A stretch of DNA of 32,700 nt. Source: Thermoguttaceae bacterium. GTDB lineage: Bacteria > Planctomycetota > Planctomycetia > Pirellulales > Thermoguttaceae. The number at the start of each line of letters is the position of its first letter. The first letter of the stretch is position 1. The stretch spans positions 1-32,700 of the forward strand of contig JAFZNK010000024.1 of the NCBI GenBank assembly GCA_017550965.1, read 5' to 3'. Made by a program: the position numbers and the translations under genes. Under the pieces are notes generated by a model. It saw only the letters and a list, made by a program, of their open reading frames with translations. It was not told the DNA's origin and made no database searches. Below, in pieces: positions 31,933 to 32,700 of the stretch.

Positions 31933-32700
31933 TCAATTCGTCGCGTCGGCGGGAGCCGCAGCGTCGTCGGCGGGAGCTGTAGCGTCCTCGGCGGGAGTCG
32001 TCGCGTCGGCAGGCGCCGTCGTATCGGCGGGAGCTGTAGCGTCGGCGGCGGGAGTCGTCGCGTCGGCGGGAGCCGCACCGTCGGCGGCGGGAGCCGTAGC
32101 GTCGTCGGCGGGAGCTGTAGCGTCGTCGGCAGGAGTCGTCGTGTCGGCGGGAGCCGCAGCGTCGTCGGCAGAAGTCGTCGTGTCGGCAGTATCGACGACG
32201 TCGACGGCGGCGGTCGAACCGGCGGCAGAATTGTCGTCCGCAGAGCTTTCCGCAGAGGTTTCGCCGGCGGCTTCTTTCGCCGCTTCTTCCGCGGCTTTAC
32301 GACGCGCGTCGCGGTCGCTCGGCGGCGTTTCCATCCAAACGAACTGGAGCGTGAAATCGTAACGGTTCAAATTGAGAATCTTATCGGGGCTTAGCTGGCT
32401 GGCGATCTGATTGTTCATCGCGCTCATGCCCGCGCCCATGCCGCCGGACATGCCGCCCGTAAGACCTCCCGACATACCGCCGCCCATGCCGCCGGACATA
32501 CCTCCGCCCATGCCGCCAGTCATACCGCCGCCCATGCCGCCGGAACCTCCGGTCATGCCGGCGCGCATCGCGCTGCCCGCTTTGCCGGGCGCCTGTTTGA
32601 CGGATTTTTTGAGAATCTCTTTACGAGCTTCAGCGGCGGCTTCCGGGTCCAAAAGACGGAATTGAGTGTCGATAACGCCCGGATCGACGAGAACGGGATA
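31933..32700 (-). CDS. Third Gly/Met-repeat protein, C-terminal part (5' end outside window)
   Basis: The frame is open to the window edge at 32700, so only 255 residues are seen; an in-frame TTG at 32652 is not the start because the frame continues upstream with similar composition (VLVDPGVIDTQFRLLDPE). Next come a short basic segment, a Gly/Met block (about residues 45-95 of the visible part), a short domain with FTLQFVWMETPPSDRDARRK, and a ~100-residue acidic tail of A-P-A-D-D/A-T/A repeats. The FTLQFVWME stretch is a beta strand of the sort seen at the end of PilO/GspM-like proteins, but one strand proves nothing. The shared Gly/Met block and tail link it firmly with the two following genes. 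Confidence 0.75.
   Translation of the reverse strand, partial: YPVLVDPGVIDTQFRLLDPEAAAEARKEILKKSVKQAPGKAGSAMRAGMTGGSGGMGGGMTGGMGGGMSGGMGGGMSGGLTGGMSGGMGAGMSAMNNQIASQLSPDKILNLNRYDFTLQFVWMETPPSDRDARRKAAEEAAKEAAGETSAESSADDNSAAGSTAAVDVVDTADTTTSADDAAAPADTTTPADDATAPADDATAPAADGAAPADATTPAADATAPADTTAPADATTPAEDATAPADDAAAPADATN
31938..32200 (-). repeat. Long Ala/Pro/Asp/Thr tail repeat
   Basis: About 85 codons of near-identical 15-18 bp steps (GTCGTCGGCGGGAGC and close variants on the + strand) code for A-P-A-D-D-A-T/A units. A similar but shorter tail ends the 29002 gene. Confidence 0.85.
32424..32570 (-). repeat. Gly/Met-rich block in the partial third gene
   Basis: About 48 residues of TGGSGGMGGGM, TGGM and SGGM units, very like the block at 27604-27750 in the last gene of the operon, suggesting shared origin or gene conversion among the three genes. 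Confidence 0.85.

Overview
The window looks like a chromosome segment of an anaerobic, probably host-gut or sediment, member of the Planctomycetota. Seen directly: a 2.4 kaa surface protein with the planctomycete-type N-terminal LExRxLL motif, SLREA-headed beta-helix modules closing on GAYEY motifs, membrane proteins with long Gly/Met repeats, TTG starts behind good Shine-Dalgarno sites, and GTCG/GCG-rich coding DNA. Fermentative life is inferred from two [FeFe]-hydrogenase homologues lying together. No rRNA, tRNA, CRISPR array or intact insertion sequence was seen.

Layout. 1-1242: 3' part of a HEAT-repeat protein, closed by a terminator. 1349-6570: a hydrogen-metabolism cluster on the + strand behind a clear sigma70-type promoter: a small 2Fe-2S protein, a PAS-containing sensory-type [FeFe] hydrogenase, a SpoIIE/PP2C-type phosphatase, a second small 2Fe-2S protein, and a group-B-like catalytic [FeFe] hydrogenase. 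6680-11226 (- strand): aroA with its own promoter, then (upstream) a large lipoprotein with an alpha/beta-hydrolase core, coupled to a charged protein of unknown function whose leader carries a perfect 12-bp dyad. 11522-12781: sat (ATP sulfurylase), divergent from the previous unit and followed by a strong terminator. 12850-14900: an AT-rich promoter island, an AAA/DUF4143 ATPase and a NimA-like flavin-binding protein. 15074-18592: a secreted 1172-aa GH2-type glycosidase ended by two hairpins. 18921-26201 (- strand): the giant beta-helix surface protein. 26848-32700 (- strand): three consecutive genes, the last cut by the window edge, for proteins with Gly/Met-rich repeats (two with a visible single N-terminal membrane anchor).

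How the parts may work together: in the hydrogenase cluster the sensory hydrogenase probably reads H2 or redox state through an H-cluster whose usual proton-relay Cys is Ala, passes it through its PAS domain, and the phosphatase relays it; the group-B-like enzyme would be the effector or a target. The HydEFG maturases needed for this are not in the window. The GH2 enzyme and giant surface protein suggest glycan use and surface contact in a polysaccharide-rich habitat. The strongest candidates for something undescribed are the three-gene Gly/Met-repeat operon and the two-hydrogenase sensing cassette in this phylum.
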